In this document: piece by piece, positions 17,411 to 26,366 of the stretch
How positions within the stretch are numbered: the first letter of the stretch is position 1
Layout of the letters: each line of letters opens with the position of its first letter
Program-made: the position numbers and the translations under genes
From: Sporomusa sphaeroides DSM 2875
GTDB lineage: Bacteria > Bacillota > Negativicutes > Sporomusales > Sporomusaceae
Assembly: GCF_001941975.2 (NCBI RefSeq)
Contig: NZ_CP146991.1
Location: forward strand, 1,179,501 to 1,243,500
Direction of reading: 5' to 3'
DNA length: 64,000 nucleotides
The notes under the pieces: generated by a model
Databases searched by the model: none
The model's input: only the letters and a program-made list of their open reading frames with translations
What the model was told of the DNA's origin: nothing

Positions 17411-17578
17411 ATGCAGGCTTTACTTACGAGAATCCTTGGATTCTGGCATTTTGGCAGCCCTTGTGAGACAGTCAAACCAGAAGTGCTGGTGGACAAGCGG
17501 GCTAAAGTTGTGCCGCTTGCCGCCAGCAGAGATATAACGAGGACCCAGGCGTTTTGGGATAAAGCAGTTCCGTCCTAG
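17411..17578 (+). CDS. Hypothetical 55-residue protein
   Basis: AGGAGGAAG precedes an ATG that opens 55 codons. The peptide begins MQALLTRILGFWHFGSP, then has a charged middle (EVLVDKRAKVV) and ends WDKAVPS. No domain is recognised. An AT-rich region with GGTATACAATAAAGG just upstream may be a promoter. Its stop lies at the first base of a structured RNA region. It may be a small gene or a leader peptide for that RNA. Confidence 0.45.
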   Translation: MQALLTRILGFWHFGSPCETVKPEVLVDKRAKVVPLAASRDITRTQAFWDKAVPS

Positions 17579-17735
17579 TGGTCCGTTTACGTGGAAAGTG
17601 TAGTTAGAATACGCGGGAAAAGTTCCGCGAAGTTATTATGATTTCAGCGTATACGGGTCACTAGGCTGGCTGCGGACTAACCTGCTCGAAAAAATCGCTT
17701 CTGACAGCGGTGGTAAGAGCCGGTTAGTCTTTTTT
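17578..17735 (+). ncRNA. Candidate structured RNA with intrinsic terminator
   Basis: A 14-bp stem (17578-17591 with 17648-17661; one mismatch, two G-U pairs) encloses an inner hairpin CGCGG/CCGCG (17612-17629). It is followed by an 8-bp terminator stem GACTAACC/GGTTAGTC (17675-17682 and 17722-17729) and six Ts. I could not match it to a known riboswitch class. The next gene begins 120 bases later behind its own possible promoter, so this RNA may be free-standing or the 3' end of the preceding small gene. Confidence 0.4.
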
Positions 17736-17767
17736 ATTCATTATGTATTGCTGCAGCATAAAATAGC

Positions 17768-17797
17768 TTGACATATTCATAATGTGCCATCCATAGT
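17768..17797 (+). promoter_or_regulatory. Possible promoter of the LysR-type regulator
   Basis: TTGACA (17768-17773) lies 18 bases before CATAGT. The -10 match is weak, but the place, between the terminator at 17735 and the gene at 17855, fits. Confidence 0.4.
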
Positions 17798-17854
17798 ATA
17801 AGGTAGAGGCCTTTTCCGGCTATCTACCTTATTAATAATAGGAGTACATGTGTT

Positions 17855-18769
17855 GTGGATCTTCTTCGCTTAACTTACTTTATAGAGGTGGCAGAGCAGC
17901 TGAGTTTTACTAAAGCCGCCAAAGTACTTCATGTTTCCCAGCCTTCAATCAGCAAGATGGTGCGTAGCTTAGAGGATGAGCTTGGGGTTACGCTTATTGA
18001 CCGTTCGGCTCGCCGGATTAAACTGACAGATGCCGGGCAGACCCTTTATGAACGTGGTCGCAGGATCCTTGAATCACTTAAAACGGTAGCTTCCGATTTG
18101 GATGATTTAACAAAAGGGCAAAAAGGCCGCATCCGTATCGGTATTCCGCCTATGGTTGAGACTAGCTTTTTTGCCATCGCCATTGGGGAATTCAAGAAAA
18201 ACTATCCAAACATTATCATTGATCTGGTTGAGGTTGGTTCAAAAGCTGTAGAAGATATGGCAGAAGATGGGGAAATTGATATAGGTGTTGTTGTTCTGCC
18301 TGTAAGAAACAAAACTGATTTTTCTATGTTTGCCTTTATCAGAGATCCCATATGGCTTATTGTCCATCCGGAGCATCGCCTGGCCGGGCAGGAGCTTGTG
18401 CATATTGCCGATCTTGAGGATGAGCCAATAGTCATGTTCCGGAAGGATTTTGCACTGCATGACCATATTGTGGAGAAATGCCGTGAGCACGGATTTATGC
18501 CTAAAGTCTTATGTGAAAGCTCGCAATGGGATTTTATGGTAGAGATAGTGGCCGCTAAACTGGGGGTTGCTTTGCTGCCAAAGGTGGTTTGCGACAAACT
18601 GGGGGCAGGTGTTGTTACCGCGTTGCCTATTGCCGAGGAAATCAGTCCCTGGCATTTGGCAGTTATGTGGAAAAAGGATACATACTTGTCTTTTGCTGCC
18701 CGGGAATGGCTACGATATGCCGCCCGCTTATTTGATGCGGAAGCTGAATTAAGAAAAGCCGGACTATAG
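17855..18769 (+). CDS. LysR-family transcriptional regulator
   Basis: This 304-residue DNA-binding protein has a winged helix-turn-helix at the N terminus (SFTKAAKVLHVSQPSISKMV, near residues 18-37), a linker helix and a periplasmic-binding-protein-like effector domain. The start is GTG at 17855, about 10 bases after AATAGGAG. It is not divergent from a metabolic gene: metY lies upstream in the same direction and an ABC permease downstream. The target and effector cannot be named from context. Confidence 0.92.
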   Translation: MDLLRLTYFIEVAEQLSFTKAAKVLHVSQPSISKMVRSLEDELGVTLIDRSARRIKLTDAGQTLYERGRRILESLKTVASDLDDLTKGQKGRIRIGIPPMVETSFFAIAIGEFKKNYPNIIIDLVEVGSKAVEDMAEDGEIDIGVVVLPVRNKTDFSMFAFIRDPIWLIVHPEHRLAGQELVHIADLEDEPIVMFRKDFALHDHIVEKCREHGFMPKVLCESSQWDFMVEIVAAKLGVALLPKVVCDKLGAGVVTALPIAEEISPWHLAVMWKKDTYLSFAAREWLRYAARLFDAEAELRKAGL

Positions 18770-18782
18770 TCCGGCTTTTCTT
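18751..18782 (+). terminator. Intrinsic terminator of the LysR gene
   Basis: A perfect 14-bp stem (arms at 18751-18764 and 18769-18782) with a 4-base loop overlaps the last codons of the regulator; the right arm has TTTTCTT. It should stop transcription in both directions. Confidence 0.75.
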
Positions 18783-18802
18783 AATTTGGCGAGAAGTTAA
18801 TT

Positions 18803-18889
18803 ATGATAGTAACTGTATTAATTTTGACGCTGTTTGCCTTATTCGCACAGGATATTTATTATCGCCGGGAGAATTATAGGCATAAGTAA
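18803..18889 (+). CDS. Possible 28-residue membrane peptide
   Basis: An ATG at 18803 opens MIVTVLILTLFALFAQ followed by a basic tail (YYRRENYRHK), the pattern of a single-span small membrane protein. The ribosome site (GAGAAG) is weak. It lies in the 212-base gap before an ABC-2 permease gene. Confidence 0.25.
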   Translation: MIVTVLILTLFALFAQDIYYRRENYRHK

Positions 18890-18981
18890 CGAATTGCTCA
18901 GGGTATTGCGGCCAGTCCGATGTTCTGTTAGGGAATACTGCCGCGTATTGTATCACAAGTAAGGAAAGGGTTTGAAGAAAA

Positions 18982-19725
18982 TTGCGATTGGAAGACATTT
19001 GTACCGTGTTTTGGCGAGACTGGGTGGTTTTAAACCGGCGTTTAATCAAATTCGTTTTATCCCGCATGATAGGTCCGGTATTATATTTAGTGGCATTTGG
19101 CTGGGGCTTGGGGCGCAGTCTGTCGGTGAACGGCGGCAGCTATCTCGATTTTATCCTGCCAGGCATTATGGCCCTTAATGCCATGAATATCAGCTTTAGC
19201 GCAGTAGGTTCACCGCTCAATATGAGCCGGCTGTATCATAAAACCCTGGAGGAATACCTCATTGCTCCTATCGGCCCGGGATCTTTTGTGGCAGGCAAGG
19301 TACTGGCCGGAGCGCTTCGGGGCTTGATTTCCTGTGCTGTAATTTTTGTATTAGCCTATCTTTTTGGCGCGAAGCTGACAATCAGCGTCAGTTTTTTGCT
19401 GACACTGTTGCTGACTTGCCTGCTGTTTGCCGCCATGGGCTTGGTGGCTGCCATGCTAATCAATTCCCATGAGGATATGGCTAGTTTTAACACCTATGTA
19501 CTTTTGCCCATGTCCTTTTTATGTGCCACTTTTTTCACACCTGACCGGCTGCCGCAGGTTTTGCGCTGGTTTATTGAGCTGCTGCCGTTAACCCATGCTA
19601 CCTACGCGCTCAGGGCTATTGGTGCGGGACTGGAGACACCATGGCTGTCGGTGAGCGTTTTGGCGGTATATACGGTGTTGCTGGCAGGTGTAGGCGTGTG
19701 GACGATGGTCCGGGTGCGGGACTAG
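18982..19725 (+). CDS. ABC-2 family transporter permease without a partner ATPase
   Basis: This 247-residue protein has about six hydrophobic segments and the ABC-2 layout of drug or polysaccharide exporters: an N-terminal amphipathic segment with WRDWVVLNRR, then membrane helices and a short C terminus. The start is a TTG at 18982 preceded by AAGGAAAGGG. Such a permease needs an ATP-binding subunit, but no nearby gene encodes one, so it is either paired with a distant ATPase or an orphan. The next gene is a methyltransferase 30 bases away. The substrate is unknown. Confidence 0.8.
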   Translation: MRLEDICTVFWRDWVVLNRRLIKFVLSRMIGPVLYLVAFGWGLGRSLSVNGGSYLDFILPGIMALNAMNISFSAVGSPLNMSRLYHKTLEEYLIAPIGPGSFVAGKVLAGALRGLISCAVIFVLAYLFGAKLTISVSFLLTLLLTCLLFAAMGLVAAMLINSHEDMASFNTYVLLPMSFLCATFFTPDRLPQVLRWFIELLPLTHATYALRAIGAGLETPWLSVSVLAVYTVLLAGVGVWTMVRVRD

Positions 19726-19755
19726 GTTATATTTATTTGTATAGGAGAAGGAAAC

Positions 19756-20505
19756 ATGAAATGGGATAGTAATGTATATGATGACAAGCATTCTTTTGTC
19801 GCCGAGTACGGTAAAGCCATGCTTGATCTTGTCAACAGGGCCCAAGGGCAAAAAATACTGGATTTAGGCTGTGGTACCGGGGTATTGACAAATGAACTGG
19901 CAAAACAAGGGGCAACTGTTATAGGTACCGATTTATCACCAGATATGATCAAAACAGCACAGTCGAATTACCCGCACTTGCGCTTTCAGGTGGCAGATGC
20001 CACCCAGTTGCCTTTTGACAACGAATTTGACACCGTGTTTTCAAATGCGGTTTTTCATTGGATACCAAATCAAAAGCAATTATTGCATTCGATTCAGCGT
20101 GCCTTAAAAGCTAACGGGATGCTGGTTTGTGAATTTGGCGCAAAAAATAACATAGCGCAAATTCAAACTGCGTTTGAGCAAGTAACCGGGAAACGGGGCT
20201 ACTGTTACACTTCGCCCTTCTTTTTTCCCGCAGAAGCAGAATACAGGCTGTTATTGGAGCAAGCCGGCTTTGCCGTAATGCACTGTATTGAATATGACAG
20301 GCCAACGCCGCTTGCTGATGGTGAAAAAGGACTGCATAATTGGCTCTGCCAGTTCTTTGTGGGAGATTTGCAAACATTCTCCGAGGAGGAGAAATCAGAG
20401 ATATTAAGGGAAACAGCAGAACTTTGCCGGAGCAGTATCTGGAAAAGCCAACAGTGGGTGGCCGATTACCGGCGCATCCAGGTTGTTGCGGTGAAGAAAC
20501 CGTAG
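19756..20505 (+). CDS. Class I SAM-dependent methyltransferase
   Basis: This 249-residue protein resembles trans-aconitate 2-methyltransferase and ubiquinone/menaquinone-type methyltransferases. The SAM motif is KILDLGCGTGVLTNELA near residue 32, followed by VIGTDLSPDMI and a block of DTVFSNAVFHWI near residue 95. A GGAGAAGG site precedes the ATG. It is close behind the ABC-2 permease and may be co-transcribed. The natural acceptor is not known. Confidence 0.85.
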   Translation: MKWDSNVYDDKHSFVAEYGKAMLDLVNRAQGQKILDLGCGTGVLTNELAKQGATVIGTDLSPDMIKTAQSNYPHLRFQVADATQLPFDNEFDTVFSNAVFHWIPNQKQLLHSIQRALKANGMLVCEFGAKNNIAQIQTAFEQVTGKRGYCYTSPFFFPAEAEYRLLLEQAGFAVMHCIEYDRPTPLADGEKGLHNWLCQFFVGDLQTFSEEEKSEILRETAELCRSSIWKSQQWVADYRRIQVVAVKKP

Positions 20506-20527
20506 GTACCTTGTTTATTGAGACATA

Positions 20528-20556
20528 AATAGGACGGGTTAGCGGCCCGTCCTATT
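20528..20556 (+). terminator. Hairpin after the methyltransferase
   Basis: An 11-bp perfect stem (AATAGGACGGG with CCCGTCCTATT) with a 7-base loop lies 22 bases after the stop. No T-run follows on the plus strand. Confidence 0.55.
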
Positions 20557-20624
20557 ACAATCTTATATCTGATAATAACTTATGGTAGTGCTTTTTAGTA
20601 AAAAGGTGCTGACATATCACTTTG

Positions 20625-20666
20625 CAACAAACAGGCAGGGCGCAACTGCGTCCTGCCTGTTTGTTG
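20625..20666. terminator. Long hairpin at the 3' side of lepB
   Basis: Nearly perfect 20-base arms (20625-20644 and 20647-20666) with a two-base loop lie between the convergent methyltransferase and lepB genes, close to the lepB stop. It probably ends both transcripts; T-runs are poor on each side. Confidence 0.6.
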
Positions 20667-20677
20667 TTTGACTGTGA

Positions 20678-21241
20678 TTATAAAACCATAACGACTTTTC
20701 CCAACACATGACTGACAGGAACAGGGCCAATGTAGCGGCTGTCGCTGGAGTTATTGCGGTTGTCACCCATTACATAGACCTGGCCTGGCGGAACGACGAC
20801 TTTTTTCGGAGAGGCAGGCTTCATACCTTCCTTGATATAGGGTTCCTCAAGCACTGTACTATTGCGGTATACTTTACCTTCTTTGATTTCGAGAGTATCG
20901 CCCGGTTTGCCGATAACCCGCTTAATCCAGATATGGTTGTCAACTTCGGTGATTTTGGCAACACTGAGATAGGTGGATATTGGGTCGGCAATATCATCTT
21001 TTATGCTGCGGTCCCGGAATACCCGGCTGTCAATGATAACAACGTCACCGTAATCAGGGACTCCGGCAAACGTATGGCTTAGTTTAGATACAAACACATA
21101 GTCGTTATTATGCAGGTTGGGTTCCATAGAGCTTCCTACCACTCTGGTCGGCTGGAACACAAAGGCGTTAATAACAATAGCCAGCGCCAGTGCTGCGGCA
21201 AGGCTGTAGGCCCAGTCGGCAATTTCCTTTAATATTTTCAT
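20678..21241 (-). CDS. lepB: Signal peptidase I
   Basis: This 187-residue type I signal peptidase cuts signal peptides from secreted proteins outside the inner membrane. One N-terminal membrane helix (about residues 12-29) is followed by the catalytic Ser in GSSMEPNL (Ser38), the catalytic Lys in IKRVIGKPGD and the C-terminal box GDNRNNSSDSRYIGPV. It is short like Gram-positive SipS enzymes. It is transcribed opposite to its neighbours and appears monocistronic. Confidence 0.95.
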   Translation of the reverse strand: MKILKEIADWAYSLAAALALAIVINAFVFQPTRVVGSSMEPNLHNNDYVFVSKLSHTFAGVPDYGDVVIIDSRVFRDRSIKDDIADPISTYLSVAKITEVDNHIWIKRVIGKPGDTLEIKEGKVYRNSTVLEEPYIKEGMKPASPKKVVVPPGQVYVMGDNRNNSSDSRYIGPVPVSHVLGKVVMVL

Positions 21242-21533
21242 AATCTAAATCCCCCTAGGATGAAATGCGGCTTCTGCTTAGAGAAGAGAGAGGCTTAGCG
21301 GCTTACTCATTTGGATGAACTCCGGGACAACTATCAGCTATACCGGAGCTAAGTCTTACTATAGCAGATTGCCGGGAGTGGGGCAAGATTTATTATCATG
21401 GTACTAATGGATTGCCGTTTCTCCTTATACAGACAATAGCGGAGGAAGCGGCAAAAAGCTTTACCAGGGTTGTAATAAAAATCCTCTGTTGGTAACAAAC
21501 TAGTTTCAGAAACGCCTAAAGGAGGATGAAGCA

Positions 21534-23660
21534 GTGTCTAAAGATACGTTGATCAAAAGCGATGACAGTACCAGCCGCGGTGATGTGGAATCAGTCTTAA
21601 ACAAAGGTGATGCCAGCGGCACTAATAACCCGGATGAGCATTTTGATATTCATAAAAATGCCAAGAAATATTATGATATCGAAAAAGTTCCTGACTCTAT
21701 GCCGGAAGTACATAAATGGCAGCGGGAGCATATCAAGGTGCATGACCAAAGCAAGGATGGCTTTCCGTTAAATGTCATTCTTGATCCGGCCATGCGGGAG
21801 ATGTACCAGCATGTACATGCCCAGGGGCTGACCAACGTCTTTGACCGCTTTGAGCAGCAGGAAAAAATCCGCTGCAGTTTCTGCTCTTCCGGTTTGTCCT
21901 GCCAGCTCTGCGCTAACGGCCCCTGCCGCATCAGCCCCAAAGCGCCGCGGGGCAACTGTGGTGTTGACGCTGATGTTATGGTATCAAGAAACTTTGTCTA
22001 CCGCCATGTTACCATTGGTACGGCGGCAAATATTTTTCACGCACAGCAGGCAGCCCGTACGTTGAAAGCCGCTGCCGAAAAACCTGAAAGCGGCCTGAAA
22101 ATCCGTGATCAGCAAAAACTCTTAAAATATGCGGAAATGGCGGGCCTAAACAGCCATGAGGATATTAATAAAGTGGCAATTGCTTTTGCTGACTGGGTGC
22201 TTGCCGATATGGGCAAACCCTATTGGGAAGAAGCGACCATGGTTAAGGCCTTTGCGCCGCCCAAACGCCAGGAGCTGTGGCGCAAACTCAATATTTTCCC
22301 CGGCGGCGGCTTTAGCGAGATAGGTTTTGCCCAAACCAAGTGTATGACCAATCTGAACGCCGACCCGGTCGATTTCCTGCTGACCTCTGTCCGGCTGGGA
22401 ATCATTAATGAATATCAGGGTTTATTTGCCCTGGATATTCTTCAGGAAATTCTTATGGGTACCCAGAAAATCCGTACTGCCAAGCAGAATATGGGCCTCT
22501 TAAAAAAAGATATGATCAACATTATTACCAACGGTCATATGCCGCTGACTGCCCAGGTTGTTATTGAACTGGCCTCCACCCCGGAATGGCAGGAAAAAGC
22601 CAAAAAGGCCGGAGCCAGCGGTATGCAGGTATTGGGGCATGTCTGTGAAGGCCAGCAATTGTTAAACTACCAGGGTACCGGGGAAATGAGCGCTTATGGC
22701 GGTCAGGAAGGCGAGTGGCTGAGCGAAGAATATCTTTTTGCCACAGGTGCTGTTGACCTCTTTATGTTTGACTACAATTGCACCATTCCCACCCTGCCGC
22801 TGTATGCCGAACGCTTTGGCACAAAAATGGTCAGTACCCATGAGGTTATCCGCATGCCAGGCACTGAGACTGTTGAATTTAAACCAGAGCAAATGAAACA
22901 GCAGGCTGAAAAGATCCTCGATATGGCTCTTGAAGCGTTTGCCAAGCGTAAAGCGGAGAATCGTGAAGTCTATATTCCGCCCCATGTGTCTGAAGGCTGC
23001 ATGATTGGTTTTAGCACCGAGTCTGTTAAAGAGGCACTGGGCGGCTCCTGGAAACCGCTCATCGATGCCATTGCTGCCGGTAAAATTCGTGGTATCGCCA
23101 CCATTGTCGGTTGTACCACCGCACGCTATGGCCAGGGCGGCAGCAACATCTTCCGCATTACCAAAGGTTTGATTGAGAAGGATATCCTGGTGTTGTCAGG
23201 CGGCTGCACTTCCTCAGTCATGCAGTACACCGGGCTGACCAATCCGGCGGCAGCCGAAGAATGCGGTCCGGGTCTTAAGGAAATATGCAAAGCCCTCGGC
23301 ATTCCGCCGGTACTTTCTTATGGCGCGTGTGTTGATATCGGTAAAATGACGCAAACGGCTAAAGAACTGGCCGATGCCTTAGATGTTGATACCAATAAAC
23401 TGCCGCTTGTCATTGGCGCACCGGAATATCTTGAGCAAAAGGCGGTTGCCGATGCCTGCACCGCCATTGCCCTTGGCTGGCTGGTACATGTTGCGCCGGT
23501 GCCATCGGTTACCGGCAGCGACGTAGTAGTTAAGGTGCTTACCGAGACTACAGAGACGCTGGGCCTGGGTAAACTGACGGTTGAGACAAGTGCTGATAAA
23601 ACAGTGCAAATTTACGTGGATCACATTGAGAAGAAACGTAAGGAACTGGGTCTGAATTAA
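21534..23660 (+). CDS. cooS: Ni-dependent CO dehydrogenase catalytic subunit
   Basis: This 708-residue protein is an anaerobic Ni-Fe-S carbon monoxide dehydrogenase. Near residue 113 it has the D/B-cluster Cys pattern RCSFCSSGLSCQLCANGPCR. All C-cluster ligand positions appear present: His in NGHMPLTA, then Cys in GHVCEGQQ, FDYNCTIP, IVGCTTAR, LSGGCTSSV and SYGACVDIG. It is longer than typical CooS (about 630-675) owing to an extended hydrophilic N terminus. The start is GTG after AAAGGAGG. No acsB, cooF or cooC gene adjoins it. The block GHVCEGQQ differs from the usual ICCTGNE type, so it belongs to a divergent clade. It oxidises CO or reduces CO2 with an unlinked electron carrier. Confidence 0.92.
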   Translation: MSKDTLIKSDDSTSRGDVESVLNKGDASGTNNPDEHFDIHKNAKKYYDIEKVPDSMPEVHKWQREHIKVHDQSKDGFPLNVILDPAMREMYQHVHAQGLTNVFDRFEQQEKIRCSFCSSGLSCQLCANGPCRISPKAPRGNCGVDADVMVSRNFVYRHVTIGTAANIFHAQQAARTLKAAAEKPESGLKIRDQQKLLKYAEMAGLNSHEDINKVAIAFADWVLADMGKPYWEEATMVKAFAPPKRQELWRKLNIFPGGGFSEIGFAQTKCMTNLNADPVDFLLTSVRLGIINEYQGLFALDILQEILMGTQKIRTAKQNMGLLKKDMINIITNGHMPLTAQVVIELASTPEWQEKAKKAGASGMQVLGHVCEGQQLLNYQGTGEMSAYGGQEGEWLSEEYLFATGAVDLFMFDYNCTIPTLPLYAERFGTKMVSTHEVIRMPGTETVEFKPEQMKQQAEKILDMALEAFAKRKAENREVYIPPHVSEGCMIGFSTESVKEALGGSWKPLIDAIAAGKIRGIATIVGCTTARYGQGGSNIFRITKGLIEKDILVLSGGCTSSVMQYTGLTNPAAAEECGPGLKEICKALGIPPVLSYGACVDIGKMTQTAKELADALDVDTNKLPLVIGAPEYLEQKAVADACTAIALGWLVHVAPVPSVTGSDVVVKVLTETTETLGLGKLTVETSADKTVQIYVDHIEKKRKELGLN

Positions 23661-23682
23661 ATAAGTGGGATTGCTTGCTCAT

Positions 23683-23722
23683 ACCACCCGCAATAACCAG
23701 CCTTATGGTCATTGCGGGCGGT
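23683..23722 (+). terminator. Stem-loop after cooS
   Basis: The arms ACCACCCGCAAT (23683-23694) and ATTGCGGGCGGT (23711-23722) pair with one mismatch; flanking ATTGC and GGCAAT can extend the stem. It lies 23 bases after the stop. The following T-run is short. Confidence 0.5.
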
Positions 23723-23917
23723 GGTGCGGCAATCTCATTTTCCGTATAAGAGCCTTTGATTTCCGGGCGGCGATGTCTGGTGGATGACAAAGCAATTTAA
23801 AATAGATAATAAGGCAATTTAGGCCAATATTTATATTCACGATTTTCCAATAGTATGGTAAAATTCATATATACTACTATTTGTTGTGAAATAGGTAATG
23901 ATGCTTTTGGAGGCTAT

Positions 23918-24769
23918 ATGCGAGATACGATTAATCAATATTTGTGGGTAGCCGTCGGCTGCCTGGTCGCCGGTTTTTCCATAAATGCTTTTTTGGTGCC
24001 GCATCATTTATTGAGCGGTGGAATTTCCGGTGTTGCGATTATCTTTTATTTTCTTTTCGGTTTGCCGATTGGTATCCAGATTCTGGTTATGAATATACCC
24101 TTGCTGTATGCTGCTTACCGGGTATTAGGCAAAGAGTATACCATTGGTACCGTTTACGGTACCATCATCTTCTCTCTGACAGTGGATGCCACTAAATTTG
24201 TTTCCCAGCTTACTCTTATTGATGATCCCATCATTTCAGCAATTACCGGCGGTGTTGTATCCGGCATTGGCAGTGGCCTTATTTTTCGTGTTAACGGCAG
24301 TGCCGGTGGCCTGGATATTGTGGCCGCCATTATCAAGAAATTTTATTCCCTTAATTTCGGCATAGTAGGGTTTGCAATTAACTGCATAATTATGGTGGCA
24401 GCGGCTGCGTTGTTTGGTCTTAAACTAGCCATGCTGACACTTATTTCCATGTTTATTGCCGCCACTCTTACCGACAAAGTGGTGGAAGGCTTTAACCGCA
24501 GGAAAACGGTATTTATCGTTTCCTATAATACCGACAAGATTGTAGATTCCATTTTTAAAGAGGTTGGGCGCGGTGTTACTATTTTGAACGGACAAGGCGC
24601 TTATACCCGCCAGGATAAGCAGGTGCTGTTTGTTGTTGTTACGCTTACGCAAATTGCCAAGCTCAAACAACTGGTGACCGAAGCTGATCCACGGGCGTTT
24701 ATGATTGTACATGATGCTGCCGAGGTTATGGGGCGGGGCTTTACCATGCCGGGAGTAAGACAGCTGTAG
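23918..24769 (+). CDS. YitT-family membrane protein (DUF161 plus DUF2179)
   Basis: This 283-residue protein has about five to six membrane segments followed by a soluble C-terminal domain of around 80 residues with GRGVTILNGQGAYTR, the mark of DUF2179. The family is common in Firmicutes and poorly characterised. I chose the ATG at 23918 after TTGGAGG; a longer frame from 23855 lacks a site. It stands alone between cooS and a transporter gene. Confidence 0.85.
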   Translation: MRDTINQYLWVAVGCLVAGFSINAFLVPHHLLSGGISGVAIIFYFLFGLPIGIQILVMNIPLLYAAYRVLGKEYTIGTVYGTIIFSLTVDATKFVSQLTLIDDPIISAITGGVVSGIGSGLIFRVNGSAGGLDIVAAIIKKFYSLNFGIVGFAINCIIMVAAAALFGLKLAMLTLISMFIAATLTDKVVEGFNRRKTVFIVSYNTDKIVDSIFKEVGRGVTILNGQGAYTRQDKQVLFVVVTLTQIAKLKQLVTEADPRAFMIVHDAAEVMGRGFTMPGVRQL

Positions 24770-24791
24770 GGAGTTTCTGAGGTTGATTATA

Positions 24792-24828
24792 AAAATCACT
24801 GGTTGAGAGAAGATCAACCGGTGATTTT
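24792..24828 (+). terminator. Terminator after the YitT-family gene
   Basis: A 15-bp stem (AAAATCACTGGTTGA with TCAACCGGTGATTTT, one G-U pair) and 7-base loop lies 22 bases after the stop and ends in TTTTCTGTTT. Confidence 0.65.
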
Positions 24829-24900
24829 CTGTTTGGAATTTTATAAACAGGCGGAGAAAAGTAGTAGTACAAGCCTGATAGGGACAAGGGAGATGAGTAG

Positions 24901-26307
24901 GTGAAATTACGCTTTGCCAAAATTGCTGTACTTTTGATTGTTGCCGGTATCTTTTTTTCTTATCCGGTACCGGATGGCTTAAGCGTAACTGCATGGCATT
25001 TATTTGGTGTGTTTGTTGCGTTAATATTAGGTTTGATATTGCAGCCTTATCCGGAACCGACGCTGCTGCTGCTGATCACTACCCTGGCAAGTATGTTTGT
25101 TCTGCCTCTGCATGAGATTCTGGTCGGATATACTGATGCTATGCTGTGGCTGACCCTGGTAGCCATGATGATTGGTACCGGTTTGAAAAAATCCGGTCTT
25201 ACCCGGCGGCTGGGTCTGATGTTGATCAGCCGTTTTGGTAAAACAACGCTGAGGATTGGTTATATTTTAAGCTTTGTTGACCTGCTGCTGGCTACCAGCA
25301 TACCGGCTTCGCCGGCCCGGACGGGTGGTTTGGTATATCCGCTGGCCGAGGGTGTCATTGATGCCAGCAGTTCCGGTAATCCGGAAGATAAACGGCGGAC
25401 AGGGGCGTATTTTACGCTGCTGGCTTTTGTTGTCAGTATGCTTACCGGCAGCTTGTTTATGACCGGGATGGGTCCTAATCTGATAAATGTTAAACTAGCC
25501 CAGGATGTTCTTGGTATCACTGTCAGCTGGCCATTATGGACAGTGGGCGCTTTGCCGGGGGTTATTGGTTTTTTGCTGACACCATATATTATTTATAAAT
25601 TATGTCCCCCTGCTACTGACTGCATGGGAGCAGTCAGGGAAAGAGCCCGGCGCGAACTGGGCGGCATGGGCTCTGTCAGCGGCAGTGAATGGACAGCTGC
25701 CGGGATATTTTTTACTATCCTTATCTTGTGGTCGACAAGTACTGTAACTAAAATAGACAGTACACTGGTGGCTTTTATCGGTATATCGCTGATGCTGGTA
25801 ACCGGTGTGCTTGATTGGAACGATTTGGCTGAAGGCAAAGATATGTGGTCATTTCTTATCTGGTTTGGCGCTATTTTGGGTTTTTCAGCGGCACTGACCA
25901 AACTGGGTTTTTTTAGCTGGTTTGCCGGTATTATTAAGTTAATGCTGCCTACTGCCGGGCTGGGAGAACACACCATTTTGCTGATCGTGGCGGTGCTGGC
26001 CATCCTGCCTCATTATTTTTTTGTGTCTTATACCGGCTATGTTGTGGCGTTTTCCCCGCTTATTTTCTCTTTTGTTGCGGCAACCGATGTACCCAGGTTG
26101 CCGGCCTTTTTTATCCTGGCGTATTTAATGATTATTTCCTGCACCTTAACCCATTACGGCAATGCCCTGGGGCCGTTTTTAATGGAAAAAGGGTATAATG
26201 ACAAAAAGACCTGGTGGGGTGCCGGCACGCTGATTACCGTCTTACATGCAGTGCTGTATCTGACGCTGGGGCTGCTTTATTGGAAATTCATTGGCCTATG
26301 GTATTAA
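24901..26307 (+). CDS. DASS/SLC13-family anion transporter (CitT-like)
   Basis: This 468-residue inner-membrane protein belongs to the divalent anion:Na+ symporter family, nearest the CitT/TtdT group that moves di- and tricarboxylates. Family blocks are SIPASPARTGGLVYP near residue 137 and SCTLTHYGNALGPFL near residue 416, in the two substrate-binding hairpins. The start is GTG at 24901 after AAGGGAGATGAG. The substrate is probably a C4-dicarboxylate, tartrate or citrate, but the sequence does not say which. Confidence 0.88.
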   Translation: MKLRFAKIAVLLIVAGIFFSYPVPDGLSVTAWHLFGVFVALILGLILQPYPEPTLLLLITTLASMFVLPLHEILVGYTDAMLWLTLVAMMIGTGLKKSGLTRRLGLMLISRFGKTTLRIGYILSFVDLLLATSIPASPARTGGLVYPLAEGVIDASSSGNPEDKRRTGAYFTLLAFVVSMLTGSLFMTGMGPNLINVKLAQDVLGITVSWPLWTVGALPGVIGFLLTPYIIYKLCPPATDCMGAVRERARRELGGMGSVSGSEWTAAGIFFTILILWSTSTVTKIDSTLVAFIGISLMLVTGVLDWNDLAEGKDMWSFLIWFGAILGFSAALTKLGFFSWFAGIIKLMLPTAGLGEHTILLIVAVLAILPHYFFVSYTGYVVAFSPLIFSFVAATDVPRLPAFFILAYLMIISCTLTHYGNALGPFLMEKGYNDKKTWWGAGTLITVLHAVLYLTLGLLYWKFIGLWY

Positions 26308-26366
26308 CCTGTTGAACAGGGTATAGTAAAGATAATGCATTTGAACAGGCGGAAGGAGCTTTAGCA

